NCBI GenBank assembly: GCA_013141125.1
Contig: JABFRO010000002.1
Span: 186,001 to 250,000, forward strand
DNA length: 64,000 nt
Source: Methylophilaceae bacterium
GTDB lineage: Bacteria; Pseudomonadota; Gammaproteobacteria; Burkholderiales; Methylophilaceae
Direction: 5' to 3'
How positions within the stretch are numbered: the stretch's first letter is position 1; each line of letters begins with the position of its first letter. Below are positions 1 to 8,899 of the stretch, in pieces. The position numbers and the translations under genes were made by a program. Under the pieces are notes generated by a model. That model worked only from the letters and a program-made list of their open reading frames with translations. It ran no database searches and was not told the origin of the DNA.

Positions 1-2
1 CC

Positions 3-980
3 GAGTTAGCCCGCTACCAGGCGGAAACAGAAATTACCGTGATTGAATATCCTGATTTCAGTGAAGTTAAAGGGCAATCATCCCCCAAGCGCGCTCTGGA
101 AATTGCCGCCGCAGGTGGGCATAGCATTTTGCTATCCGGTCCGCCAGGCACAGGAAAATCCATGCTGGCCTCACGTTTTGTTGGCATTTTGCCCACCATG
201 ACCGAGCAAGAAGCGCTTGAATCCGCCGCCATTCAATCCCTTAACGGCGCATTTTGCAGTAGCAACTGGAAGCGCAGACCCTTTCGTTCGCCTCATCACA
301 CAGCATCAGGCGTGGCCTTGGTGGGTGGCGGTGGAATTCCGCGTCCAGGAGAAATTTCCCTCGCCCACAATGGCGTTTTGTTTTTGGATGAATTGCCGGA
401 GTTTGATCGTAGAGTGCTGGAAGTGTTGCGTGAACCGCTGGAATCTGGCCACATCACGATTTCCCGCGCGGCACGTCAGGCGGATTTTCCTGCCAGCTTT
501 CAATTGATTGCGGCGATGAACCCTTGTCCTTGTGGCTATTTGGGGCATTACAACAACAAATGCCGCTGCACGCCGGATCAGGTATCGCGCTACAAATCGA
601 AAATTTCCGGTCCACTGTTGGATCGTATAGATTTGCATATTGAAGTGCCTGCGCTACGCGAAGATGAACTGACCGCAAAAGGCAATAGCGAAGCCAGCGC
701 AGAAATCAGAACGCGCGTTGAAAATGCTCGCAAATTACAGCTGGCACGCCAAGGCAAAGCCAATTTTTTGCTTGGCAGTTTGGAGATTGAACAATTCTGC
801 ACTCCCGATGAAGTGGGTTTGAATTTATTAAAACAAGCCATCAACCGCCTTAGCCTCTCCGCCCGCGCCTATCATCGTATATTAAAAGTAGCGCGCAGCA
901 TTGCTGATCTGGCTGATGCGCCCACGATAAAGCCTGCCCATATAGCCGAAGCCGTGCAGTATCGGCGCTATGAGATTTAG
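3..980 (+). CDS. comM: ComM/YifB-family Mg-chelatase-like AAA+ ATPase, 5' end outside window
   Basis: The reading frame is open from the first bases of the window, so the start lies upstream; about 325 C-terminal residues of a roughly 500-residue family are present. Visible are the Walker A motif GPPGTGKS, a Walker B motif ending LFLDELPEF, and a cysteine cluster (CPCGYLGH then CRC) typical of the family. The C-terminal Mg-chelatase helical domain follows, with the usual RAYHRILKVARSIADL segment. ComM is a hexameric helicase that promotes branch migration during natural transformation in other proteobacteria; that role is family knowledge, not shown here. The gene ends 29 bases before the next one, which has its own ribosome binding site. 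Confidence 0.93.
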   Translation, partial: ELARYQAETEITVIEYPDFSEVKGQSSPKRALEIAAAGGHSILLSGPPGTGKSMLASRFVGILPTMTEQEALESAAIQSLNGAFCSSNWKRRPFRSPHHTASGVALVGGGGIPRPGEISLAHNGVLFLDELPEFDRRVLEVLREPLESGHITISRAARQADFPASFQLIAAMNPCPCGYLGHYNNKCRCTPDQVSRYKSKISGPLLDRIDLHIEVPALREDELTAKGNSEASAEIRTRVENARKLQLARQGKANFLLGSLEIEQFCTPDEVGLNLLKQAINRLSLSARAYHRILKVARSIADLADAPTIKPAHIAEAVQYRRYEI

Positions 981-1009
981 AGTACCTTGAGCTAAAGTGA
1001 GGTTGAAAT

Positions 1010-2065
1010 ATGGAACCGCAAATCAATAGCTGGCAAGAAGAAAAGCGTTCGGTACATTTGTACCAAGCCATGGCCGAAACTGAAACAATCGCCTCGCGCA
1101 AGGCCTTGTTTGCACAGCTGGCTATTGAGGCCGAGCATCAGGCTGGGCTTTGGGCGCAAGCCATAAAAGAGGCGGGTCAGAAGCTACCCGATAAATATAT
1201 GCCTGAGCTTCGCGTCAGGCTTGTCATTTGGCTGATTCGCCATATTGGGGCTGAAAAAATCAAACCTATTTTAGCCGCCATTAAAATTCGCGGCCTATCG
1301 GTTTACAATCACAGTCATCTTACCGGTACGCGCAAGACCGGCTATCACCCGGTTCCCAGATCAATTAAAGATATTGGAGCCAGCCATCGGGGCACCAGCA
1401 ACAGTGGCGGTCTACGCGCAGCGGTGTTTGGTGTGAATGATGGCTTGGTTTCAATTGCTTGTTTGATTATGGGGGTAGCGGGTGCAGCCAGTGCCAACAG
1501 CGTGATTTTGCTGACCGGTGTTGCAGGTTTGCTGGCGGGCGCGTTTTCCATGGCAGCCGGTGAATACATTTCCATGCGCTCACAACGCGAGATGTTTGAA
1601 TATCAAATCGGGTTGGAGCGCGAAGAGTTGGCGCAATATCCAGAAGAAGAGGCGGATGAGCTGGCTTTGATTTATATCGCTCGTGGAATGCAGGAAGAGG
1701 AGGCCCAGGCCATGGCGCAACATATGATCGCCGACCCAGAGCTTGGCTTGGATACGCTGGCACGTGAAGAGCTGGGTTTGAACCCGGACGAATTAGGCTC
1801 GCCCTGGCTGGCGGCTTTTTCGTCTTTCTTCGCTTTTGTCGCTGGGGGTATTATCCCTATGCTGCCTTATTTGTTTACGATTAAGCATTCATTACAAGTC
1901 TCAGTCTCATTAACTGGCTTGGCATTATTCGGCATAGGCGCCACACTTTCGCTATTTACCGGGCGAGATGCGCTATGGGGTGGTTTGCGTATGCTGGTGA
2001 TAGGTGGCTCAGCAGGGGTACTCACTTATGGCATAGGTAATTTGTTAGGGGCGAATCTGGGATAA
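1010..2065 (+). CDS. Ferritin-like (rubrerythrin) domain fused to VIT1/CCC1-type iron/manganese transporter
   Basis: The 351-residue protein has two parts. Residues 1 to about 130 form a ferritin-like helical domain with acidic and histidine ligands (QEEKRS near residue 9, YQAMAETE near 20, EAEHQ near 40), as expected for a di-iron site. Residues about 135-351 are a VIT1/CCC1 membrane domain with about five hydrophobic helices; AVFGVNDGLVS and the AAGEYISMRSQ segment are the family signature. The architecture matches membrane-bound ferritin A (MbfA) of alphaproteobacteria, an iron exporter, so export of Fe(II) or Mn(II) from the cytoplasm is the likely role (inference). The ATG at 1010 follows a TGAGG ribosome binding site. 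Confidence 0.88.
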   Translation: MEPQINSWQEEKRSVHLYQAMAETETIASRKALFAQLAIEAEHQAGLWAQAIKEAGQKLPDKYMPELRVRLVIWLIRHIGAEKIKPILAAIKIRGLSVYNHSHLTGTRKTGYHPVPRSIKDIGASHRGTSNSGGLRAAVFGVNDGLVSIACLIMGVAGAASANSVILLTGVAGLLAGAFSMAAGEYISMRSQREMFEYQIGLEREELAQYPEEEADELALIYIARGMQEEEAQAMAQHMIADPELGLDTLAREELGLNPDELGSPWLAAFSSFFAFVAGGIIPMLPYLFTIKHSLQVSVSLTGLALFGIGATLSLFTGRDALWGGLRMLVIGGSAGVLTYGIGNLLGANLG

Positions 2066-2121
2066 GCCGTTTTTTAGTGCAGAAAGCATGTTTAAATTAA
2101 TTTTGAGACGGAAACATTGTC

Positions 2122-2523
2122 ATGAAGAAAGTGATCAAATCAGATGTTGAGTGGCAACAACAACTCAGCCCGATTCAATATGAAGTTACCCGTCACGCTG
2201 CAACCGAACGGCCAGGTACAGGAGAATATACGCACCACGACGAAATCGGTATTTATACCTGTGTTTGCTGCGGAACACCACTATTTGAATCCGACACCAA
2301 ATTCGATGCTGGTTGCGGTTGGCCCAGTTATTTTAAGTCACTAAACCCCGCCAATGTGCGTGAAAAAACGGATAAATCGCACGGTATGGTGCGTACGGAA
2401 GTGATTTGCAATATTTGTGACGCACATTTAGGCCACGTTTTTTCTGATGGGCCGCCACCTACCGGCTTGCGTTATTGCATTAACTCGGCCGCATTGAGAT
2501 TCGAGCCAGCACCCAAACTTTGA
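2122..2523 (+). CDS. msrB: Peptide methionine-R-sulfoxide reductase MsrB
   Basis: The 133-residue protein is full length for a stand-alone MsrB. It repairs R-epimers of methionine sulfoxide in oxidised proteins. The structural zinc site is seen as Cys47 and Cys50 in TCVCCG plus Cys96 and Cys99 in CNICDAH. The catalytic cysteine is Cys119 in RYCINSAAL, and Cys65 in GCGWPS is placed to act as the resolving cysteine. The gene stands alone, 56 bases after the transporter gene, and is followed by a strong hairpin terminator. There is no fused MsrA domain and no signal peptide, so the protein is cytoplasmic. Confidence 0.96.
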   Translation: MKKVIKSDVEWQQQLSPIQYEVTRHAATERPGTGEYTHHDEIGIYTCVCCGTPLFESDTKFDAGCGWPSYFKSLNPANVREKTDKSHGMVRTEVICNICDAHLGHVFSDGPPPTGLRYCINSAALRFEPAPKL

Positions 2524-2542
2524 TTGAAGGTTTTGATTGGAC

Positions 2543-2582
2543 AAAGGGCATGTAAAAACAATGTTTTTACATGCCCTTTTTA
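2543..2582 (+). terminator. Rho-independent terminator after msrB
   Basis: A perfect 17-base inverted repeat (2543-2559 and 2563-2579) with a 3-base loop is followed by a T run. It lies 20 bases after the msrB stop. The flanking A and T tracts would let it work in both directions, which suits the convergent ccoS side. Confidence 0.9.
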
Positions 2583-2626
2583 TTACAGGGATGCGTTTTT
2601 GGTTTGTTGCGACGACGGCTTGTGAG

Positions 2627-2728
2627 TTACCCAAATAAAATGACAGACAGTATGCTCGACCATGCCAGCACGATTAAAGCCACTACAATGGTCATTGGTA
2701 AATTATCAAAAGTAAAATAAGTCTTCAT
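2627..2728 (-). CDS. Very small single-helix membrane protein next to ccoS
   Basis: A 33-codon frame starts at the ATG at 2728 and ends at 2627, just 20 bases after the ccoS stop and on the same strand. Its peptide begins MKTYFTFDNLP and then has one hydrophobic helix of about 20 residues. The layout (short soluble head with DNLP, one membrane helix) resembles small accessory subunits of cbb3-type cytochrome oxidase such as CcoM, and the position beside ccoS supports an oxidase link. That is inference; I cannot align it. The ribosome binding site is weak (GCGAG). It is too short for ordinary gene finders. Confidence 0.45.
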   Translation of the reverse strand: MKTYFTFDNLPMTIVVALIVLAWSSILSVILFG

Positions 2729-2748
2729 AAAAAAATCTCGCTTGTAAA

Positions 2749-2955
2749 TTATTTCTTAATACTATTCTTATTGACCTCGTGATTCAAGTGGTTAAACGGA
2801 ATCATCGGATCGTTGTCATCCATTAAAATGCGCTGCGCCGGACCTTCCATATCATCGTATTGCCCACTTTTGATCGCCCATAATATGCCGATAGCAACCA
2901 ATCCTAAAAAAATGACGGTAATTCCAAACAGAAATAGTAGCGTGGCCAGGGTCAT
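2749..2955 (-). CDS. ccoS: cbb3-type cytochrome oxidase assembly protein CcoS
   Basis: The 68-residue protein has one N-terminal membrane helix followed by the CcoS signature: WAIKSGQYDD, then EGPAQRILMDDND. CcoS is an inner-membrane factor needed for cofactor insertion into the cbb3 oxidase. In most genomes it follows ccoI in the ccoGHIS operon; here none of those genes is adjacent, so it has been separated from the oxidase cluster. Its start lies only five bases beyond the repaired stop of the dynamin-like gene, so the two were probably cotranscribed. Confidence 0.88.
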   Translation of the reverse strand: MTLATLLFLFGITVIFLGLVAIGILWAIKSGQYDDMEGPAQRILMDDNDPMIPFNHLNHEVNKNSIKK

Positions 2956-2960
2956 TTGAG

Positions 2961-4922
2961 TCAGGCCGACTTGAATAATGGAACATTGTCGGTATTGGAA
3001 TTCAGTGCAGCGCTAATTTTTTGCTGAAAAGCATCCAGGTCGGCTATCTGTTTCAGCACGCCTTTTCCAGCACTGCTAACTCCCTATACGTTCATCCAGA
3101 GAGTCGGTAGATTTATAAATGCGCTTAATGCTGTCCAGTCGCCTGCGTAGCAACATTTGATGTTCTTTTATCTGCGATTGCATGGGGGAAATGACAGACC
3201 TAAGCCAGCCCTCCACATCATGATTCGCTGTTTCAAATAAGGTAATGACACGACTTGCCAGCGTTGCAAAAAACTTTGAAGTTAAGGTGGCTTTCTCATT
3301 GGAAAGCATGTTTAGCAGTGTGTTGAATCGCTCTTTATAAGCGCGCTCAAGTTTAGCCAGTTCTTTTTGGTGACGTAGCGAGGTGTATTGGGGAATGTCG
3401 AATTCACGCAAGCCATGTTCCTTCGCAAATTTTGCATACATGGCATCCATCATCTTTTTAATTTCATTGGCTTGGTGGTCTGACTTAATCAAACGATCTT
3501 TAATTTCAACAAAGAACACATCCATGGCATCTCGGATGTTTTTGTAAAATTGGCTGAGAGCATAGTTGCTCTAGTTGTCTTGACCTGCTCCTTAAGTACC
3601 TCCATACCAAGCAACGTTAGTAACTGATTGGCTTGTTGTGAAAAAATACTCCTTAGCGCCTGGAATTGCTGCAAGCCCTTATCAAAACTTTCTTTATCTG
3701 TTTTAACTTTACTCATCATGTGCGCAATGACGTCTTCGTTTTTGCCACGCAGCCCTTTTAACTCTTCCAGCTGATCGCCAAGTCCTAGCGTTCTTGCTGC
3801 CAGGATAGTACGCGCATTATTTATCAGCTCTTCAATCTCGCCCTGCGTATTGCTGCGCACGATGTCTTTTTTGGATAACATTAGCTCTTCAGACAGCGCT
3901 TTTTCCAATAATGGCAGACGGCTTTGCGTTAAAAGTTTTTCATCGCCATTTATTCTGGCTAGCAAACCCTTTTGCGCCGAAACCGGAAAAATATGCTGGG
4001 TATCCAGCCCCAGCAAGCTGGCACTACTCTCTACCTGTTTAACAATTTCTTTCTCTATTTCAGCATCCTGCTTGAGTTCATCCCACAAGCCGTCAATTTT
4101 ATTCAGGACTGCAAACCTGCCCTTTTGCTTGAAGCGTACGCCGCTGATAAATTGTCGCCAAACGTCAATTTCCGATTTGGTGACACCGGTATCCGCTGCG
4201 AGAATAAACAACACCGCATGGGCGTTGGGTAGCATGTTCAGCGTGAGTTCAGGTTCGGTACCGATAGCGTTCAAGCCTGGCGTATCAAAAATAACCAAGC
4301 CTTGCTCCAATAACGGATGGGGGAAATTAATCACCGCATAGCGCCAGCAGGGAATGTCGATACTGCCATCTGCATTCAGGTTCATTGCATCATCAGCACT
4401 ATTGGGATCATATAAGCCATAGCGCTCCGCATCCTCGACGCTGACACGTTTGGTACGACTCACTTGCTTAAAGGTTTCCTGCATGGTTTCGTTGTCTTTG
4501 ATGTTAAATTCAAAGATCGTCCATTCTTCAGGCCGCCGTTTGTATTCTGAAGTAGTTGCATCCAGTAAACGTGTTTCTATGGGGAGTAAGCGTAATGAGG
4601 TTGGCAACGCCGCATCGTAAAGCAACTCCGTCGGGCACATGGTGGTACGACCGGCGCTGGACGGCAACATGCGCTGCCCATAATCAGCAAAGAAAATCGC
4701 GTTGATTAACTCGGATTTGCCGCGCGAAAATTCTGCAACAAAAGCGACATTAAGCTTGTCGTCGCGCAGCTTTTCCAAAATATGCTGGATATGCTTTTCT
4801 ATTTGACTATCAATCAACTCCTGCTCAGTGAGCCAGTGTTGATATTCACTAATCGAATCAAAAAGTGCTTTTCGCCACTGAGCGTAAGCGGTGAATTGAT
4901 GGGCTATCTGGTTTTCCGCCAC
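2961..4922 (-). pseudogene. Dynamin-like GTPase gene broken by two frameshifts
   Basis: The first 477 codons (4922 down to 3489) encode the G domain: P-loop EFSRGKS, switch threonines in GRTTMCPTEL, DTPGLNAIG (G3) and NKID (G4). The coiled-coil stalk then continues in another frame (through SQFYKNIRDAM, to 3076), and the tail (through DLDAFQQKISAALN) returns to the first frame and stops at 2961. A one-base loss near 3552 and a one-base gain in the GGG run near 3080 explain this. Together the pieces give about 654 residues, the normal size of bacterial dynamin-family proteins, which act on membranes. The precise substrate is unknown. This is either a decayed gene or one with sequencing errors. 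Confidence 0.8.
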
Positions 4923-5154
4923 GTTTCTACCTTAGTGCGTTTAGTTGATTATCACTCTAGCATGGTTTAAAAATTAATTAAACAAATCAGTCGGCTATTG
5001 CGCCGAGTCGGATTTGTAACCAAGCCAGAAGCCTCTGAAAAAGGTTCCATGAACAGCGAAATTGCCTAGGTATCACAGCCGCCTTAACTGCGTTCTGATA
5101 GACCTATTCTGCTATTATCGTGACTTTAACAAAAACCTTTAAAAGTAATTCATC

Positions 5155-5535
5155 ATGACTGCGCTAACCGCTAACCCGCCACGTCCCGTCGATATTCGTT
5201 TGCATCAAGCTTCGCGCGTATTGGAAATATCGTTTGATGACGACACCAATGCCAGATTTTCCTGCGAATTTCTGCGTGTTTACTCGCCTTCTGCCGAAGT
5301 GCGTGGCCATGGTGCCGGACAAGAAGTGCTGCAAATGGGCAAAGAAGAGGTCAACATTGTAGGCATAGAACCTGTTGGCCATTATGCCGTCAAGCTGGTT
5401 TTTTCGGATGGTCATGACACCGGGCTGTATTCGTGGGACTACTTACACAATCTGGCTAAAAATTATGATGCGCTCTGGTTGGAGTATTTGGGCCGCCTCG
5501 CCGCAGCAGGGGTCGCGCGCAAGGAGCTGGTATGA
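5155..5535 (+). CDS. DUF971 domain protein (gamma-butyrobetaine hydroxylase N-terminal-like)
   Basis: The 126-residue protein is one DUF971 domain: it opens with a [19 protein letters not shown] strand pair, then [17 protein letters not shown], and later [14 protein letters not shown], where the histidine and aspartate are the conserved family residues. The domain occurs at the N terminus of gamma-butyrobetaine hydroxylases and alone in bacteria; links to iron-sulfur assembly have been proposed, but the role here is unknown. Its stop overlaps the ubiE start by four bases (ATGA), so the two are translationally coupled, an arrangement common in betaproteobacteria. Confidence 0.9.
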   Translation: MTALTANPPRPVDIRLHQASRVLEISFDDDTNARFSCEFLRVYSPSAEVRGHGAGQEVLQMGKEEVNIVGIEPVGHYAVKLVFSDGHDTGLYSWDYLHNLAKNYDALWLEYLGRLAAAGVARKELV

Positions 5536-6272
5536 GTGAAGAGAGTAGTACGCATTTTGGTTTTAAAACGATAAATGAAAACGAAAAGGCGCAAAAAGTC
5601 GGTGAAGTATTTCATTCTGTTGCACGTAATTATGATTTGATGAACGATGTCATGTCCGCTGGCTTGCATCGTGGATGGAAGCGTTTTGCGGTTGAGATTA
5701 GCGGTGTGAGCGCAGGTGGCCGTGTGCTGGATGTGGCGGGAGGCAGCGGCGATATGTCGCGTTTGTTTGCCAAAAAAGTGGGTGATACGGGCGAAGTTGT
5801 GTTGACTGATATTAATGCTTCCATGCTAGCCGTAGGCCGCGACCGTCTGATTGATGCTGGCCTGACCGCCCCGGCCTTGCAGTGTGATGCAGAAAAGCTG
5901 CCTTTTCCTGACCAGTATTTTGATTGCGTGTGCGTGGCTTTTGGCCTGCGCAATATGACGCACAAAGAAAAAGCGTTGGCTGAAATGCAGCGCGTGCTCA
6001 AAGTCGGTGGGCGCTTACTTGTTCTGGAATTCTCGCAAATATGGAAACCGCTCGCTCCGCTCTATGATGCTTACTCCTTTAAGCTATTGCCACTCATGGG
6101 CAAGCTATTCGCCAAGGATGCCGACAGCTACCAATATCTGGCCGAATCCATTCGTATGCACCCGGATCAGGAAACCTTGCGCCAGATGATGCTGGATGCG
6201 GGATTTGCCAAAGTGGATTATTACAATCTGGCGGCAGGCGTTGTGGCCTTGCATAAAGGTTGGAAAATCTGA
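5532..6272 (+). CDS. ubiE: Ubiquinone/menaquinone biosynthesis C-methyltransferase UbiE
   Basis: The 246-residue class I SAM-dependent methyltransferase is full length. The SAM-binding motif I reads [12 protein letters not shown] at residues about 64-75. The family signatures [19 protein letters not shown] near the N terminus and [14 protein letters not shown] in the middle are intact. UbiE carries out the C-methylation step of ubiquinone (and menaquinone) synthesis. The gene begins a ubiE-ubiJ-ubiB run with spacings of 6 and -1 bases, so it is part of one operon with the upstream DUF971 gene. Confidence 0.97.
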   Translation: MSEESSTHFGFKTINENEKAQKVGEVFHSVARNYDLMNDVMSAGLHRGWKRFAVEISGVSAGGRVLDVAGGSGDMSRLFAKKVGDTGEVVLTDINASMLAVGRDRLIDAGLTAPALQCDAEKLPFPDQYFDCVCVAFGLRNMTHKEKALAEMQRVLKVGGRLLVLEFSQIWKPLAPLYDAYSFKLLPLMGKLFAKDADSYQYLAESIRMHPDQETLRQMMLDAGFAKVDYYNLAAGVVALHKGWKI

Positions 6273-6278
6273 CTCATT

Positions 6279-6884
6279 ATGCTCAAGCCACTACTTACAA
6301 AACTATTAAATCATTTAATCAACCAGAATCTAACAGCAAAAGAACAACTTCAACCTTTTGCCAGCAAATCTGTCAATTTTCGTTTACCGCCGTTAAATGT
6401 CACGCTTGTGGTTTTGGAAGATGGTGGTTTGGCCATCGCGGGCGAATCCAGCACACCCGAAGCCACAGTTACCATTCCAATGTCTGTCGCACTTCGCTTG
6501 CTGGCAAATGATGAAGCCGCAAACTCGCTGATTACCCTGGAGGGTGATTCTGAGTTAGCCGCTACGCTGGCAAAAGTATTGCGTGGATTTTCCTGGAATT
6601 ATGAAGAAGATTTAAGCCGAATCGTCGGCGCTATGCCTGCGAGCAAAGTGACTAGCTTTGGCCGCAAAGCCACAGAGCAAGTGAGCGCCCAAGCCCAAAA
6701 CGCGACCGCATCTCTCACCGAATACTTGCGTGAAGATCAGCAGCTGATTGCCGCCAACTATGCCATCCAACAATTTTTAAGCGATGTGGATGATGTGCGC
6801 GATGATGCCGAGCGCTTGGCAAAACGGCTGCAAAAGCTGGAAGCAGCGATCACGGAAAAACTGAACAAGAAACCAGCCGCCTGA
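6279..6884 (+). CDS. ubiJ: Ubiquinone biosynthesis accessory factor UbiJ (SCP2 domain)
   Basis: The 201-residue protein has an N-terminal SCP2 lipid-binding domain (residues about 15-110, containing LVVLEDGGLAIAGES and SVALRLLANDE) and a C-terminal helical, charged region with a coiled coil (DDVRDDAERLAKRLQKLEAA). This is the usual layout of UbiJ, which holds ubiquinone intermediates in the cytosolic Ubi complex. Position between ubiE and ubiB confirms the assignment. Its stop overlaps the ubiB start in TGATG. Confidence 0.93.
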   Translation: MLKPLLTKLLNHLINQNLTAKEQLQPFASKSVNFRLPPLNVTLVVLEDGGLAIAGESSTPEATVTIPMSVALRLLANDEAANSLITLEGDSELAATLAKVLRGFSWNYEEDLSRIVGAMPASKVTSFGRKATEQVSAQAQNATASLTEYLREDQQLIAANYAIQQFLSDVDDVRDDAERLAKRLQKLEAAITEKLNKKPAA

Positions 6885-8416
6885 TGCTTTTATTTCGTCT
6901 TGTAAAAATCATGCTGATTTCCATGCGCTTTGGCCTGGATGAATTCATTCTGGGTCATGCCAAACTGAATTGGCTGCAAAAGCTCGTCAACACCCTGTTA
7001 TTCTGGCGCAAGCTTCAGGCACCGCGCGGCGAGCGGCTGCGCTTGGCACTGGAAACGCTGGGGCCGATTTTCGTCAAATTCGGCCAAATGCTTTCCACCC
7101 GGCGTGATTTGATACCCTTGGATATAGCCGACGAGCTGGCCAAATTGCAGGATCAAGTGCCGCCTGTCGCCTATACCTCTGTGGCGCAGACCATACAGCT
7201 GGCATTCGCGCAACCGGTAGAGCAGGTGTTTGCGCAATTCAATCAGCAGCCCATCGCCAGCGCCTCGGTGGCGCAGGTACATTTTGCGCATTTGCCGGAT
7301 GGCACGCCGGTTGCAGTCAAAATTCTGCGTCCCGGCATTGCCGCTGTCATTGCCAAGGATTTGGCATTGCTGGATAGCGCCGCTTGGTTGCTGCAAAAGC
7401 TGTGGTCTGAAGGCAAGCGTTTGAAACCGCGCGAGATTGTGGCGGAATTCGGGCGACATATACACAGCGAGCTGGATTTGACACTGGAAGCCGCCAATTG
7501 CAGCCTGTTGGGGCGCAATTTTGCCAGCAGCAAGTTGCTGATGGTGCCCAAGGTGCATTGGGATTGGTGCCGCGAGCAAGTCATGGTGATGGAGCGCATG
7601 GATGGCACACCTATCAGCCAGGTGGATTATTTGCGCAAAATGGGGGTGAATATACCCAAGCTGGCGCGTGACGGCGTGGAGATTTTCTTTACCCAGGTGT
7701 TCAGGGATGGCTATTTTCATGCCGACATGCACCCCGGCAATATCCAGGTCGCCGCCGATGGCCGTTATATCGCACTGGATTTCGGCATCATGGGTACGCT
7801 GAATGACACCGACAAATACTATTTGGCGCGCAATTTTTTGGCCTTTTTCAAACGCGATTACCGCGATGTAGCCGTGGCGCATATTGAATCCGGCTGGGTG
7901 CCTGCGGATACTAATGCCGATGCCCTGGAAACCGCTGTGCGTGCAATCTGTGAACCGATATTTGATAAGCCGCTTAAAGATATTTCCTTTGGCAGAACCT
8001 TGCTCAGCCTGTTTCAAATGTCGCGCCGCTTTGGTGTCATCATTCAGCCGCAACTCATCATGCTGCAAAAAACCCTGCTAAATATTGAAGGCTTGGGGCG
8101 CGATCTGGATCCCAATCTGGATTTATGGGCAACTGCGAAACCGTTTCTGGAGCGCTGGATGTCTGAACAAATGGGCTGGCGCAGTGTAGTGCGCAATCTC
8201 AAAACAGAATTACCCCATTGGCGCACCGCCATCCCGCAAATGCCGCGACTGTTGCAAACGCTATTGCAAGACCAGCAAAAGTCATCCCAAAATCACGAAC
8301 TACACCTGCTGGTGCGCGAACAAAAACGCCAGAATGGCTGGCTCAGGCTAATTGCCGGTGCTTTAATCGTGTTGGTGTTGTTCGAGATTTATAGCCGCTG
8401 GACTGGCGCAGTTTAA
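6884..8416 (+). CDS. ubiB: UbiB, ABC1/ADCK atypical kinase-like protein for ubiquinone synthesis
   Basis: The 510-residue protein carries the UbiB/ABC1 signature FVKFGQMLSTRRDLIP near residue 62, the invariant lysine in PVAVKILRPG, the catalytic-loop equivalent HADMHPGNI and the metal-binding LDFGIMG. A hydrophobic helix at the C terminus (LIAGALIVLVLFEIY) anchors it to the inner membrane. UbiB proteins are ATPases that help extract or route ubiquinone precursors for the Ubi complex. It is the last gene of the DUF971-ubiE-ubiJ-ubiB operon. Confidence 0.97.
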   Translation: MLLFRLVKIMLISMRFGLDEFILGHAKLNWLQKLVNTLLFWRKLQAPRGERLRLALETLGPIFVKFGQMLSTRRDLIPLDIADELAKLQDQVPPVAYTSVAQTIQLAFAQPVEQVFAQFNQQPIASASVAQVHFAHLPDGTPVAVKILRPGIAAVIAKDLALLDSAAWLLQKLWSEGKRLKPREIVAEFGRHIHSELDLTLEAANCSLLGRNFASSKLLMVPKVHWDWCREQVMVMERMDGTPISQVDYLRKMGVNIPKLARDGVEIFFTQVFRDGYFHADMHPGNIQVAADGRYIALDFGIMGTLNDTDKYYLARNFLAFFKRDYRDVAVAHIESGWVPADTNADALETAVRAICEPIFDKPLKDISFGRTLLSLFQMSRRFGVIIQPQLIMLQKTLLNIEGLGRDLDPNLDLWATAKPFLERWMSEQMGWRSVVRNLKTELPHWRTAIPQMPRLLQTLLQDQQKSSQNHELHLLVREQKRQNGWLRLIAGALIVLVLFEIYSRWTGAV

Positions 8417-8422
8417 GGCAAA

Positions 8423-8735
8423 ATGATTACCGATGGCGCGGTGAGTGTGGAACACGGCATGATACTGGGTACCGCCATCGTCCTGACTTACACCACGTTT
8501 GGCGGCATGATGTCCGTTGCCATTCTGGATTTCATACAGATGATTGTGGTCATCAGCGGTTTGCTCTACATCGGCTATCTGGTTTCCGATATGACAGGCG
8601 GCGTGTTGCCTGTCATAGAAAAAGCGCGCGCTACCGGCAAGCTGGATTTTTCCGCCGCCTGATCCATGGCTGTGGCTGACCTTTATCGGCGCGTGGATGA
8701 CCATGATTGCCGGCTCGTTATTGCCCAGAAGATAG
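8423..8735 (+). pseudogene. Remnant of a sodium:solute symporter gene
   Basis: About 100 codons of a sodium:solute symporter family protein are recognisable in two frames. The first part (8423-8662) contains VLTYTTFGGMMSVAILDFIQM, a family hallmark region. After a stop, the next frame continues as DPWLWLTFIGAWMTMIAGS to a stop at 8735, which is what follows in intact symporters. Both ends of the gene are missing. The fragment begins seven bases after the ubiB stop, so a deletion probably brought it there. It is not expected to be functional. Confidence 0.72.
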
Positions 8736-8899
8736 GTAAAACCTTGCCTCCAGAAGCCAGCTTTTTACACCGCCATGCCGCGCGAGCACATAATTCGCAC
8801 CAATATCGCTAATGTTGGCAGTATTATTCAGATGGACTTACATCGAAGACAAAATCCCTTGTAGAATCATCATTTTCCCCCGCTGGACGAAGTTACTTC
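8736..8899. other. Non-coding stretch before the cytochrome c peroxidase gene
   Basis: No convincing gene is seen. A short open segment (MPREHIIRTNIANVGS) may be more gene debris. The promoter of the peroxidase gene should lie here; I see no clear consensus elements. Confidence 0.4.

Noticed and set aside
6998-8068. Frame of about 350 codons antisense to ubiB
   Set aside because: ubiB is complete with all motifs on the other strand.
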